64,000 nucleotides of DNA from contig NZ_CP017074.1 in NCBI RefSeq assembly GCF_001717465.1, forward strand, positions 2,880,873-2,944,872, written 5' to 3'. Below are positions 24,935-34,149 of this stretch, piece after piece. Under the pieces are notes generated by a model that worked only from the letters and a program-made list of their open reading frames with translations, was not told where the DNA came from and searched no databases. The DNA comes from Luteimonas sp. JM171 (GTDB taxonomy: Bacteria > Pseudomonadota > Gammaproteobacteria > Xanthomonadales > Xanthomonadaceae). A program made the position numbers and the translations under genes. The stretch's first letter is position 1. Every line of letters starts with the position of its first letter.

Positions 24935-26655
24935 TGTACCGGTACGCCGCCCTGCTCTACGACGAAGACGGAAGAAACCGCAATCCGTCAATCCACGGAG
25001 CGCTCGTTGAAGCAGGGCTGACCCGCGTAACGGAGCAAGAAGAATTTGGCCTGTACGCTTCTCCCGACACTCCGGTTCTCCACCTCTCTTCCGGGGCTTC
25101 CGTCGTCGGCCACATCTTCCAACGCATCAACAATCGTCCAATAGAAGAACCTGGCCTGCTCCGGCAAGTCCCTGCGGATGCCCTCGCCGCTCACATGATC
25201 CGTGAATGCTGGGGTGAGTACGTGCTTTTTCAACCCGGGAACGGAAGTTCTCTCATGGTGATGCGCGATCCGTCTGGAGGCGCCGACTGCGTATATTCAT
25301 CCGAGAGAGGGTTTGTGGTCTCGGACATCTCGCTTGCGACAGATGCGGGTCTTTATACCAAGCAAATCGACTGGGACTTCATCCGCAACACTCTGGCCTA
25401 TCCGCACCTCAAGACCGGTCACACTGGCCTCGCCGGGATCCATGAGTTGCTACCGGGCCAGGCGCTTCAACTGTCACTTGGAAGCAGCATGACCCGTGAC
25501 GTCTGGACGCCATGGGACTTCGTATCAGCGAGCAAGAGGTACAACGATCGTCGGGACGCGCTGCGAGCAGTACGCGAAGCGGTGAGATCCACCGTAAGAG
25601 CGTGGGCCGACACAGATGGCTCGATTCTGCTGGAATTGTCGGGCGGCTTGGATTCCTCAATCGTTGCGGCCGCTCTGATGGGCTCGCGCGCCGACATTAC
25701 CTGCTGCAACTTGGTCACACCGGTACCCGGCGCCGATGAGCGTCTGTACGCAGAACAGATGGCAGCGTCGCTCAAATCCGAGCTCCATGTCCAGGAACTG
25801 AGCATCGACGGAGCAGAGTTCAGCTTTGAGCCGCCGCCACATGCGGTGACCCCAAGCACCTGGCTGCTCCAGCACGCATCCAATGAGGCCAAGGAGTGGA
25901 TCGGCCAGCAGGTGGGCGCGCGCAGCTACTACTCTGGAGGCGGGGGTGACACTGTCTTCTGTTTCACAAAATCCGCGGCTCCGGTAGTAGACGCTTTCAA
26001 TAGCCGGAGCTTCGTGTGCGCCTTGAGGACGATCCGGAACCTGGCGGAACTGCATCAATGCACGGTCTGGAAGGTTACCCGTTTAGCAGCGAGAAAGTTG
26101 CTCGGTCCGGCCAAGCCACCGAGGACGCCTGACCATGCATTCCTGTCGTTCAAATCCGACCTTGAGATCGCAGCGCTGCATCCATGGTTCTCGGCACCGC
26201 CCGCCGCTTTGCCGGGAGACATGGAGCGCATCTTCGATCTCGCCGGCAACCAGGTTTTCAGAGATGGTATTGGACGTAGCAGCCACCGGGCCTTTCGCAT
26301 GCCGCTGCTGTCTCAACCGGTCATGGAAACCTGTCTTAAGGTTCCGAGTTGGATGTGGTTTGCCAATGGTCGCGACCGCTCCATCGCCCGGGAGGCGTTT
26401 GCGGATCGGCTCCCCGCAGACATCTTCCACCGACGCAGCAAAGGCACCTTCATGAACTACACGGGCGCTGTCTATCGGCGGAACATGCATCGAATGAGGG
26501 ATTACCTCGTGAATGGCCGGCTCGCAAAGCACGGCCTCCTCGACACCGACTCCCTGCGGAAGTTCCTGGGCAGCAACCCGGACACGCACGGTGATTCGTT
26601 CATGCGAATCTTTGATCTGTGCGAGGTGGAAAACTGGATTCGATACCAAGCGTGA
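24934..26655 (+). CDS. Lasso peptide macrolactam synthetase C
   Basis: 573 residues, an asparagine synthetase B homologue. The N-terminal glutaminase-like domain lacks the catalytic Cys2 (starts MYRYAALL), as in lasso cyclases. The ATP-binding domain carries the PP-loop LELSGGLDSSIVAAAL (about residue 240) and the downstream YYSGGGGDTVFCF and RRSKGTFMNY motifs. It adenylates the Glu side chain and joins it to Gly1 of the threaded core. It follows the B gene with overlap and ends 13 bases from the convergent isopeptidase gene. Confidence 0.95.
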   Translation: MYRYAALLYDEDGRNRNPSIHGALVEAGLTRVTEQEEFGLYASPDTPVLHLSSGASVVGHIFQRINNRPIEEPGLLRQVPADALAAHMIRECWGEYVLFQPGNGSSLMVMRDPSGGADCVYSSERGFVVSDISLATDAGLYTKQIDWDFIRNTLAYPHLKTGHTGLAGIHELLPGQALQLSLGSSMTRDVWTPWDFVSASKRYNDRRDALRAVREAVRSTVRAWADTDGSILLELSGGLDSSIVAAALMGSRADITCCNLVTPVPGADERLYAEQMAASLKSELHVQELSIDGAEFSFEPPPHAVTPSTWLLQHASNEAKEWIGQQVGARSYYSGGGGDTVFCFTKSAAPVVDAFNSRSFVCALRTIRNLAELHQCTVWKVTRLAARKLLGPAKPPRTPDHAFLSFKSDLEIAALHPWFSAPPAALPGDMERIFDLAGNQVFRDGIGRSSHRAFRMPLLSQPVMETCLKVPSWMWFANGRDRSIAREAFADRLPADIFHRRSKGTFMNYTGAVYRRNMHRMRDYLVNGRLAKHGLLDTDSLRKFLGSNPDTHGDSFMRIFDLCEVENWIRYQA

Positions 26656-26668
26656 CTTCTTCCCGCAG

Positions 26669-28744
26669 TCAAGGTTCGGCGGTGTCCATGTTCTCCTTCA
26701 TCTCCCGCCATATCGCGTATTGTTCCTGTTTCGATGGCGCCGGATCCTCGTAATCCTGGAGCCAGAATCGAAACCAGTCCAGGTTCCTCTCATACACCGC
26801 AAGCTTGTGACGCGGCTGGAACTTCTGGTGCGGCTCGTGGGGGAACACATACAGATCGGCGCGATGGCTGCGAAGCAGCGGAATCAGGTAATCCAGCGCG
26901 TACAGGTACTCCTGTTCGGAGTGCTGGAACAGCACCGGCGCCTGCACGTTGTCCAGCTTGAATGCCGGTGAGAGCACGCGCCAGCGAGCCGGCGTCTCAT
27001 CTGGAGCGGCCAAGCCCCACAAATCCTTAAGGCCGCGTGAGAAAAGGTCACCCCGCAGGCTCCCGAACAGATGGTAGAGGGGTGAAACAACGGGGTTCGC
27101 CACGGAAGCGGCAGCCAGCACATCGGACTCGGTGAGCGTCCAAAGGGTCACTGCCCCGCCGTAGCTCAACCCGCCCATGCCCACGCGTTCGCGATCCACT
27201 TCACCAGCAGCAGAAAGCAGGTCGACCACGCTCTCCACTGCCGCCGTGCCCTCGGCATGCCGCGCTACTGCGTCCATGGTGTATCCCGGCAAGTGGTTGA
27301 TGCACAGCGCGGCGATACCAGCGGCCGCCAGGGAAGCCAGCGGCCACTCGTCCCCTACCCCACCCCGCACAAAGCCCGGGCAACTGTAATAGGTGACAAA
27401 AAGCGGCACCGGCCCATCGCCCCCGCCTTTTGCGGGATACATCTGGCCGGTGAAGCGCCTCCCCTGCCCGTCGGTCCATTGCAACAGGCGGGCCGGGCCG
27501 ACGCGGGCCACTGCCTCGGTCAATGCCGCGTTGGGATCGAACAATACGCGACGCTCACCGGTCTCCAGGTCAATCCGCTCCAGCCGCGGCGGGCCATCGG
27601 CTTCCGCTGCCACACACACCAAGGCCTCCGCAGCCACACCGCAGGGTGAAGATGCATCGCGCCCGCCGCTGATCAGGCCTCGCGAGCGCAACACCCTGTG
27701 GACCTCGCCGGTGCCCACGTTCCAGCGGTACTTCGATTGGGCCAGACCTGCATCATGATCGGTAACCGTGAACAGCACCTCGTCATGTCCGGGGCGCCAC
27801 TGAATCACATTGATCGCCCTGCCGGTGCACAACTCCGAAGTACAGTGAACCGGACGCCGGCCGTTCCTGGAGCGCACGACCGACATCAACACGTCGGGGC
27901 GGTCCATTGCGCCGGCGCGATCACCGACCCGGGTCAGCAAGGCGACCCTGTCGCCCACTGGTTCGGGCTCCGACTTCCAGAGGTCCCCCTCGATGCCCCG
28001 GAGTACCGGAGTGTCCGGCGACCGGCCGATGTACTCCGATTTCATCTCGCGCCTGACGCCGGTTTCCAGATCCAGCTCATACCACCGGTCCGGCACGTGG
28101 CCCAGAAGTGGCCTCCGGGCGAACCAGATGTCGGTGAAGCGCTGGGTGGCCAGGCGCCCGTCAACATATCCCGACCGAAACAGGCTCTGCCCGACGGGCA
28201 CATCGGCATCAATGCGGATGCCCTGCTCATACTCGGCCTCTTCGGCCATCAGCACCGTCTCACGTGTCGGGCCAACGCTATAGCGGAGCATTCGCCCGTC
28301 GTCGGACAACGAAAAATCGCGTATGTCGGCAGCATCGCGTGTCACTGGCCCCGCGTGGGATCCGTCAGCGGCCGCGCGCCACACGTCGATCCTGCCCTCC
28401 ACGAAGGCCCGGTAGTAGATCCAGCGGCTGTCTGCAGACCAGACAGCCACCGCAGGCAACGGCAGACCTGCCGAGTCCCGCAGCGGAACGCCGCCATCCG
28501 CAACGCGCCGGGGGTGAGCCGCGTCCAGGCCCTGCACGTACCACACCGAGTCCCACGCATTGCGCTCGATCGAAGCCTGCTCCACCCGGAACGCCACCCT
28601 CTTTCCATCGGGAGACACCACCGGCCGGCCGATGTCCGCCACCTCCACCAGCTGACGTGGAGACACGGCAGCAGCCGGCGCAACGCAGGCACAAGCCCCC
28701 ACAAAGGCGCCTGCCAGCAGGCGCCACCATGATTGCCTCAACAT
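26669..28744 (-). CDS. Lasso peptide isopeptidase (S9 prolyl-oligopeptidase type)
   Basis: 691 residues with a Sec signal (LLAGAFVGACACVAPAAA). A beta-propeller (about 30-400) precedes an alpha/beta hydrolase domain with nucleophile Ser in GMGGLSYGGAVTLW, acid Asp/Glu in LFQHSEQEYLYALDYL, and His in YVFPHEPHQKFQP. Isopeptidases of this type (AtxE2, SpI-IsoP) cut the macrolactam of the cognate lasso peptide and are encoded beside the biosynthetic genes in proteobacteria. It is read from the TonB receptor's operon. GGAGG lies five bases before the ATG. Confidence 0.92.
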   Translation of the reverse strand: MLRQSWWRLLAGAFVGACACVAPAAAVSPRQLVEVADIGRPVVSPDGKRVAFRVEQASIERNAWDSVWYVQGLDAAHPRRVADGGVPLRDSAGLPLPAVAVWSADSRWIYYRAFVEGRIDVWRAAADGSHAGPVTRDAADIRDFSLSDDGRMLRYSVGPTRETVLMAEEAEYEQGIRIDADVPVGQSLFRSGYVDGRLATQRFTDIWFARRPLLGHVPDRWYELDLETGVRREMKSEYIGRSPDTPVLRGIEGDLWKSEPEPVGDRVALLTRVGDRAGAMDRPDVLMSVVRSRNGRRPVHCTSELCTGRAINVIQWRPGHDEVLFTVTDHDAGLAQSKYRWNVGTGEVHRVLRSRGLISGGRDASSPCGVAAEALVCVAAEADGPPRLERIDLETGERRVLFDPNAALTEAVARVGPARLLQWTDGQGRRFTGQMYPAKGGGDGPVPLFVTYYSCPGFVRGGVGDEWPLASLAAAGIAALCINHLPGYTMDAVARHAEGTAAVESVVDLLSAAGEVDRERVGMGGLSYGGAVTLWTLTESDVLAAASVANPVVSPLYHLFGSLRGDLFSRGLKDLWGLAAPDETPARWRVLSPAFKLDNVQAPVLFQHSEQEYLYALDYLIPLLRSHRADLYVFPHEPHQKFQPRHKLAVYERNLDWFRFWLQDYEDPAPSKQEQYAIWREMKENMDTAEP

Positions 28745-28785
28745 GACATCCTCCCTCGCTTACGCCCACGTACAGGCGACGCGGA

Positions 28786-31266
28786 TCACCAGCGCTTCGA
28801 CACGGAGACGCTTACAAACCGGCCAATCGGCGAGTAGTTGGTCGAGTCATATGGCGCCACGTACAGCGGCTCAGCCACCAGGTAAAACGGCGGATCGCGA
28901 TCCAGCGCATTGTCGACGGACAAGGCGAACTCCATCCCCGACCACGCATCTGCGCGGTCAGCCGTGGCGTAGCGCAGCGAAACATCGAGACTTGTGAACG
29001 ATGCCGACTTTCTGCCGTCGAGGTGATTGGTCACGCCACCGAGGTGGTTGCCGAACGCTGACGCCGAGAGCCCTCCCCTCCTCCACACTCCGCCCAGCCG
29101 CGCACTGAGGCGGGGCGGGTTGAACAGCGTGCCCGAGAGATCGTGCGGGTCCTGCGTCGGGAGGGTCTGCTGCGTGCTGTCCAGCCAGCTGACGGATCCG
29201 CGCAATGTCATCGTGCCGCCGGGCAGCTCGCCCAGGTATGAGCCGGACAGGTCCAGACCCCGGATTTCCTGTCGGGCCACGTTCGTGTACTGCTGGTAGA
29301 GGATGACCTCCACCTTCTCCGGGTCGTATGGCATGCCCGTCATGTTCTCGAAGTTCCGCGCCCGGGCGATCGCAGCCGCCTGCTCTTCGGGCGTGGGCGA
29401 GAAGTGGACGAACGGCGCGTAGATCGGGTTGCTGAGCGCCTGGGTCGGGTTGACGATGGGCTGGAGGACCCGGTTGCGGTAGTCCACATGGAACCAGGTC
29501 AGTTCCGCCTGTAATCCCTGCACCGCCTTGGGATGCCACGCCAGCGACACGGCCCACGTTTTCGCTTTCTCCGGCTCGAGGTCCGGGTTTCCGCCCCACA
29601 ATGCCAGGAGCGTAGCGTCGGGCGGGTACCCCGTCCCGCCGAAGTCGCTCGGGTGGTAGAGCCAGATATCGGCAGCGTAGTTCTGGTGGAACAGCGTTGG
29701 CGCCTTGAATGACCTGCCCCATGTTCCCTTCAGCGTGAAGTCGGCGCCCGGTGCGTAGATCAGCCCCAGCTTGGGCGTCGTCACCCCTCCAAAACTCTCG
29801 TAATCCTCACGCCGCAGAGCAGCGGTCAGCGAAAGCCGCTCAACGCCGGCGTTACCCTGCCCCGCGCCAACCAGCGGGACATCCACCTCTGCATATCCAA
29901 AGCGCACGCTCTCGGATCCGTTTGTGATGTCAGCTCCAGTGACGCGGTTGACGTGCTGGAACTCGTTGCGCCGGTATCCGGCACCGGCAGCAAGGCGCGC
30001 CTCACCCGCCGGCAACGCGAGCAGCGGCCCTTCCGCGCCCAGCTCCCAGGTGAGGCTTTCGTTGCAATAGCAGACATCACTGCCCTCCTGCCTCCCGGTG
30101 GCGATGACGGTATCCCTGCGGACCTGGTTGTGCCTGTCCCGGCCGAGCGCGCCACCCAGCACAATGGACCAATCGTTGGCCAACCAGACCTCAACGCTTG
30201 GCGAGACCAGGGTGATGGTGGTGTCCGGTGTCACCAGGCTGTGCCAGCCGTGCCAGTTGTACATATGCCGCTGGTCGCGCTCCGTGCGCAGCGCATCCAG
30301 CCTCAGCTCCACGGAATTACCAACCGACTGGTACGCGCTCAGCAGCCCGCTGCGGACGTCGCTGCCAGGATAGATCGTGGATGGATCAACCAGTTGATCG
30401 GAGTACCAGCGCTGGCTGCTGTAGAGCGGATCCATGGACGCGTCCTTGGCGGTAGCGATCAGGCCGCCACTGCGCCATGTGGTACCGGCAGTCAGCGTGT
30501 ACTCGCGGCTCGCGAGCCCGCCCTGGGTCGCCTTCCCGAAGCGCGCGCCCAACCCTACCCCGTCGTAATCGCGCTTAAGCACGACGTTGCCCACGCCGCC
30601 GACGGCATCCGACCCATAAATGGCCGAAGCCCCATCGGCCACGATCTCGATCCGCTCCACCGCCTCGACAGGAATGGCGCTGATGTCCACCGACTGGGAA
30701 AAGCCCCCATAGGCCATGCGGCGCCCGTTGAGCAGGGTGAGACTGGCATCCGGCCCCAGGCCGCGCAGGTTGAGGCCGGATCCGCCGGTGATGTTCTGGT
30801 TGGCGATCCCTGCCCCACCAAGGTTGGCGGCCGTCACGCCCGGGTTCTGCCCTCCCGAGAAGTTCTGGGGAAGACTGCGGGCCAGTTCGCCCAGATCGCT
30901 GAACCCCTCTTCGCGTATCTGGCTGGCGTCGATCGTGATGACCGGCGATGGCACGGAGCCGCCCCTGATGCGCGTTCCGGTGACTTGGACCGTTTCGAGT
31001 TGGGTGGCGGTTGCATTTGCCTCAGCGTCATCGCTCGCCGAGCCTTCCCTTTGGACAGTGCCCACAGGATGCTCAATTTGGGCGTTTGCGCCCCACAACG
31101 GGAGCAACGCCCCTACCACAGCAGCACAGATTCTGCGTGAGAGCTTCGCCCGACGTTCGGGTGTCCCCACCATCTTCGACCGAAAAGCCCGGGTGCTCTT
31201 GGAGCCGAAGTGCTCCGGCATCCCACCATTTCGTCCCGGCACATCCCCTCCCTTCCCTTTCCACAT
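28786..31266 (-). CDS. TonB-dependent outer-membrane receptor of the lasso locus
   Basis: 826 residues from the ATG at 31266, chosen for GGAGA seven bases upstream; the frame is open to 31389. A long basic N-region precedes the signal peptide (RRICAAVVGALLPLWGANAQ). A TonB-box-like ETVQVTGTRIRG is followed by the plug (SLPQNFSGGQNPGVTAANLGG, GLNLRGLGPDASLTLLNGRR, VERIEIVADGASAIYGSDAVGGVGN) and the barrel, ending in an aromatic residue (VSVSKRW). It probably takes up the lasso peptide, or an iron-laden form, before the isopeptidase opens it. Co-directional with the isopeptidase gene (41-base gap). Confidence 0.93.
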   Translation of the reverse strand: MWKGKGGDVPGRNGGMPEHFGSKSTRAFRSKMVGTPERRAKLSRRICAAVVGALLPLWGANAQIEHPVGTVQREGSASDDAEANATATQLETVQVTGTRIRGGSVPSPVITIDASQIREEGFSDLGELARSLPQNFSGGQNPGVTAANLGGAGIANQNITGGSGLNLRGLGPDASLTLLNGRRMAYGGFSQSVDISAIPVEAVERIEIVADGASAIYGSDAVGGVGNVVLKRDYDGVGLGARFGKATQGGLASREYTLTAGTTWRSGGLIATAKDASMDPLYSSQRWYSDQLVDPSTIYPGSDVRSGLLSAYQSVGNSVELRLDALRTERDQRHMYNWHGWHSLVTPDTTITLVSPSVEVWLANDWSIVLGGALGRDRHNQVRRDTVIATGRQEGSDVCYCNESLTWELGAEGPLLALPAGEARLAAGAGYRRNEFQHVNRVTGADITNGSESVRFGYAEVDVPLVGAGQGNAGVERLSLTAALRREDYESFGGVTTPKLGLIYAPGADFTLKGTWGRSFKAPTLFHQNYAADIWLYHPSDFGGTGYPPDATLLALWGGNPDLEPEKAKTWAVSLAWHPKAVQGLQAELTWFHVDYRNRVLQPIVNPTQALSNPIYAPFVHFSPTPEEQAAAIARARNFENMTGMPYDPEKVEVILYQQYTNVARQEIRGLDLSGSYLGELPGGTMTLRGSVSWLDSTQQTLPTQDPHDLSGTLFNPPRLSARLGGVWRRGGLSASAFGNHLGGVTNHLDGRKSASFTSLDVSLRYATADRADAWSGMEFALSVDNALDRDPPFYLVAEPLYVAPYDSTNYSPIGRFVSVSVSKRW

Positions 31267-31396
31267 GCTGCGTCTCCGTTTATTGATCGGTCCCTGTCCT
31301 TGCAGGCCCTTCCTAGGTGTCCCGTCCGTTCTGATCCTCGCTCCACGTCTGTCCGGGCACCGCCCCCACATACGTCTTCCGTAGTACACAAGTGGC

Positions 31397-31439
31397 GCTA
31401 CGTTTAACGTAGCGATGGTGAGACTACGTTTAACGTAGT
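31397..31439. promoter_or_regulatory. Two copies of palindrome CTACGTTTAACGTAG (operators)
   Basis: The 15-base palindrome CTACGTT-T-AACGTAG occurs at 31398-31412 and 31424-31438, 26 bases apart, between the divergent TonB receptor and XRE regulator genes. Each copy extends to 17 bases with different but self-complementary outer bases (G/C and A/T). A third copy precedes the second XRE gene. They are probably binding sites of those XRE proteins. Confidence 0.8.
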
Positions 31440-31497
31440 ATCGAAGTCAAGCTCGGCTCTGGAAGCTGCCCAGAAGGCCCTCCAGATCGATGCGCGC

Positions 31498-31794
31498 TTG
31501 GCTGCTAAACCACTGCTACCCGTTTTCGCCCGTCGCCTTCGCGAGGCCCGTGAGGTTCACGGCATCTCCCAACGCAATTTGGGGATCAAGATTGGTCTCG
31601 ACGAGTTTGTTGCCAGCTCCCGGATCAACCGCTATGAAACCGGAGTGCATCAGCCCGCTTTAGCTATCCAGCGAAAGCTGGCGGCCGTGCTGGGCCTCCC
31701 GCTCGCGTATTTCTATGCAGAAGAGGACGAACTCGCTCGGCTGATTGCGGAATTCAAGCTCAGGGGTCGCCCAAGCCAAAAGGTCAGACCGTAG
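31498..31794 (+). CDS. XRE-family regulator 1
   Basis: 98 residues if the TTG at 31498 is the start; the frame is open further upstream without an ATG, so the start is uncertain. The helix-turn-helix is FARRLREAREVHGISQRNLGIKIGL, followed by SRINRYETGVHQPALAIQRKLAAVLGLPLAYFYAEEDELARLIAEF. It is a single-domain Cro/CI-type protein, tandem paralogue of the next gene. It lies just behind two palindromic sites, so autoregulation and control of the divergent TonB receptor-isopeptidase operon are likely. Confidence 0.82.
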   Translation: MAAKPLLPVFARRLREAREVHGISQRNLGIKIGLDEFVASSRINRYETGVHQPALAIQRKLAAVLGLPLAYFYAEEDELARLIAEFKLRGRPSQKVRP

Positions 31795-31806
31795 CAACGG
31801 GCATGG

Positions 31807-31821
31807 CTACGTTTAACGTAG
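31807..31821. promoter_or_regulatory. Third copy of palindrome CTACGTTTAACGTAG
   Basis: Identical 15-base core to the two copies at 31398 and 31424, placed 38 bases before the second XRE gene. Confidence 0.8.
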
Positions 31822-31858
31822 TATCCCTGCTGGCCACACTTTCCGAAGCTTGCTTCCC

Positions 31859-32167
31859 ATGGAATCAGGGAAGCGAAGGGGACTGGCCGACAGGAAACAG
31901 CTGCCTGTCTACAGCCGCAGGCTCCGTGAGGCACGTGAGGCTTACGGAATTTCTCAGCGCAACTTGGGTATCAAGGCTGGTCTCGATGATTTCGTCGCCA
32001 GCACTCGAATCAACCGTTACGAGACGGGCGTTCATCAACCCGACCTACAGACCCTTCAGCGGCTGGCGGCCGTTCTCGGCGTGCCCGTTGCATATTTCTA
32101 TGCTGAAGACGACGAGTTGGCGCAACTGATCAGGGACTTCAAGAGCAAAGGCACCCGCAAGCACTGA
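31859..32167 (+). CDS. XRE-family regulator 2
   Basis: 102 residues from the ATG at 31859. It is a close paralogue of the preceding gene (YSRRLREAREAYGISQRNLGIKAGL, RINRYETGVHQPDLQTLQRLAAVLGVPVAYFYAEDDELAQLIRDF). The two share nearly the whole HTH and recognition helix, so they should read the same palindrome, one copy of which sits just upstream. They look like a recent tandem duplication including the operator. The C-terminus is short and basic (KSKGTRKH), with no effector domain. Confidence 0.85.
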   Translation: MESGKRRGLADRKQLPVYSRRLREAREAYGISQRNLGIKAGLDDFVASTRINRYETGVHQPDLQTLQRLAAVLGVPVAYFYAEDDELAQLIRDFKSKGTRKH

Positions 32168-32615
32168 GCAAGCTAGGCTTACTCAGTGGAACCGGGTCCG
32201 CTGGCACCCAGCCAAGGGCCGCAGGGGCCAGACGCATAGGTGGCACGCGATCACGGGCGCTGCACGCACGATCTGAACTTCACATCTCCGGCGTAGCCGC
32301 TTCCACAATGCCGCGCGCCTCCTCGCCCCCCCCCCGACCCTCATCACGGCTCCGCATCGACCGCTGCGCTGCCCGGCCCGAGGGGCTTTCTGTCCCGCTC
32401 TAAGTGGGGCATTGTTGCAGGCCGGCGATCGGGGCCTTGATCGCAGTTGGGCGAGATCGTCACATTCCAAGCCGTGGCCGCAGCCTGCATGCGGGCATGA
32501 ATCGCGTCCGGTTGCCCCACACCGGCAGCTTCCGGTCATCCTCAGTCGCCTGCCGCACGCACGCGAACCCGTGGAAGGCATCATCCAGATCCGACGGCCC
32601 CTCGCCCACGGACTC
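32168..32615. other. Gene-free stretch after the XRE pair
   Basis: About 450 bases without a convincing gene, GC-rich again from about 32300. A C-run (CCCCCCCCCGACC) at about 32328 is the only notable feature. The right edge of the lasso region probably lies here. Confidence 0.4.
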
Positions 32616-32847
32616 TCAGTGTCGCCGGCACAGCGGGGGCACCTGCACCTGCTCCGCCACGAGCTGGTCGCCCCACTCCAGGTACAGCCGGATCTTCCCT
32701 TCAGCGTTCTCGTCCCAGCCATCGAGCCGGAGTTGGCCGTGGGTTTTGAAGTTGCCGCCGTCGCGGTACCCGTTGCCAAGCGTCAGCCGGGGCCTTGCGC
32801 GGCCCGGTCCGCTGCATGTGAAACAGGTGCTGGCCGATTGCTTTCAT
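32616..32847 (-). pseudogene. Small frameshifted gene (unidentified)
   Basis: ATG at 32847 with AAAGGA upstream opens MKAIGQHLFHMQRTGPRKAPA, and after about 20 codons the coding character moves to another frame: LTLGNGYRDGGNFKTHGQ, WDENAEGKIRLYLEWGDQLVAEQVQVPPL, ending at TGA at 32616. The two halves join with one shift to a ~75-residue protein. I do not recognise it. A sequencing error is possible. Confidence 0.35.
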
Positions 32848-32878
32848 TCGAGGTCCTTTCGCACGCCAGATACCGACA

Positions 32879-33997
32879 TCAGGCAGGCAGAAGCGCCGCC
32901 AACAACGCTGCGCGCCGCGGCAGCCACTCATCAACCCCCAGGCGGAGCATCCATGCATCGCTTTCGCCTGGCGGCTGCGCCCATCCCAGCGGCTTCAATC
33001 TTTCCACGATCAGGTCGCGCCATGCTTCAGCCTCAGGAGTTTCGTTCAACCAGGACGGCTTGATCTCGATCCTGCCGTCGGAATACACCGTGACCGGGCC
33101 TCGCGCCGAGATCCCCGGGCGGCGCGGCGTAAAAGAACCCGTAGCGGTGCCGGTGCCCCAGGCGAGCTCGAAATGCCCAGCACACGCATCGAGGAACTCA
33201 ATGACATGCCCGGCCTGCGGGCTGTCGAGCCGCTGCCGCAAGTCCTCCACGAAGCTCTCACGGTCCCAGCTGCGGCGGCTGGCCGACCTTCGGCCGGATG
33301 CCTCCTTGTTGCTCACTGCCGCCAGCGTCCTGCCGAGAATCCGCGGGACATGCGTACTGAAGCCGCCGCCGGAGAAGTGGCGAAGCTCCAGCGCCAGCAC
33401 CTCGGTCGGCGACATGTGCTCGTTGAGGAATTCGACAATGCGCAGAAGCTCGGCCGGCACTTCGTCGGCAACAAACAGGAGCCGCATACGGCCCGCGCGG
33501 AGATTGGACTCGACCATCTCCCAGAAAGCCGGGACCCGCTCAGGATCGCCCAGGAAATCAGCCAGACTCTCATCCGGCTCGACACCCGCAGCCAGGCACG
33601 TGGCGGCAAACGCGTCACCCAGGTATGCGGCCGTCCACCGAAGGCTTCCATTGGCGGCGTAATCAAGCATCTGCCCGACCACCTCGCGGCGCAGCCGGGT
33701 GTCGGACTTGCGCTTCACTTCCACCAGAGTGGCAACGCCATCCTGATCCACGAACAGGTGGTCGAGCGCCCAGCGCCCCGCTTCCGCGTCCGGCACCACA
33801 GCCTCCTGCGACACCAGCAACCAGCGCCGCGGATCGTCGGGATCCACCTGCTTGCCGTCAATCAGCGCCGGGTGCGCCGCCAGGATCGACTGGAAGTCCG
33901 CTTCCCGGTCGTATTTGGACGCGGACATTTCGACGATCTGCTGCCCGTCCGGGCCGATCAGCCAGATCCGGCTGGAAAAATCCTCTCTTCCGGTCAT
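32879..33997 (-). CDS. PD-(D/E)XK nuclease-like protein
   Basis: 372 residues. Near residue 78, ALDHLFVDQDGVATLVEVKRKSDTRLRREVVGQMLDYAA has the D-x(n)-E-x-K arrangement of PD-(D/E)XK nucleases, as in the C-terminal domain of NucS and related DUF proteins. The rest includes RMRLLFVADEVPAELLRIVEFLNEHMSPTEVLALEL, which is also found in proteins annotated as endonuclease-like and DUF4268-type. The N-terminus begins MTGREDFSSRIWLIGPDG. Its position at the edge of a defence region suggests an antiphage or repair role, but no function is shown. Confidence 0.7.
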   Translation of the reverse strand: MTGREDFSSRIWLIGPDGQQIVEMSASKYDREADFQSILAAHPALIDGKQVDPDDPRRWLLVSQEAVVPDAEAGRWALDHLFVDQDGVATLVEVKRKSDTRLRREVVGQMLDYAANGSLRWTAAYLGDAFAATCLAAGVEPDESLADFLGDPERVPAFWEMVESNLRAGRMRLLFVADEVPAELLRIVEFLNEHMSPTEVLALELRHFSGGGFSTHVPRILGRTLAAVSNKEASGRRSASRRSWDRESFVEDLRQRLDSPQAGHVIEFLDACAGHFELAWGTGTATGSFTPRRPGISARGPVTVYSDGRIEIKPSWLNETPEAEAWRDLIVERLKPLGWAQPPGESDAWMLRLGVDEWLPRRAALLAALLPA

Positions 33998-34149
33998 CGC
34001 GTGTTTCCCCCTTCTGCCAAAGGGTAGCCGAATAAGCGCGCTCTTCCAGAGAACTCAAGTTTTCTCTCAATAGCGCCGATAACGAGCCAGGTTTTTGTCG
34101 CCAAGTCGCCCCTGCGCAAGCAGGGGCGATCCCGTTTCAAACCAGCGCG

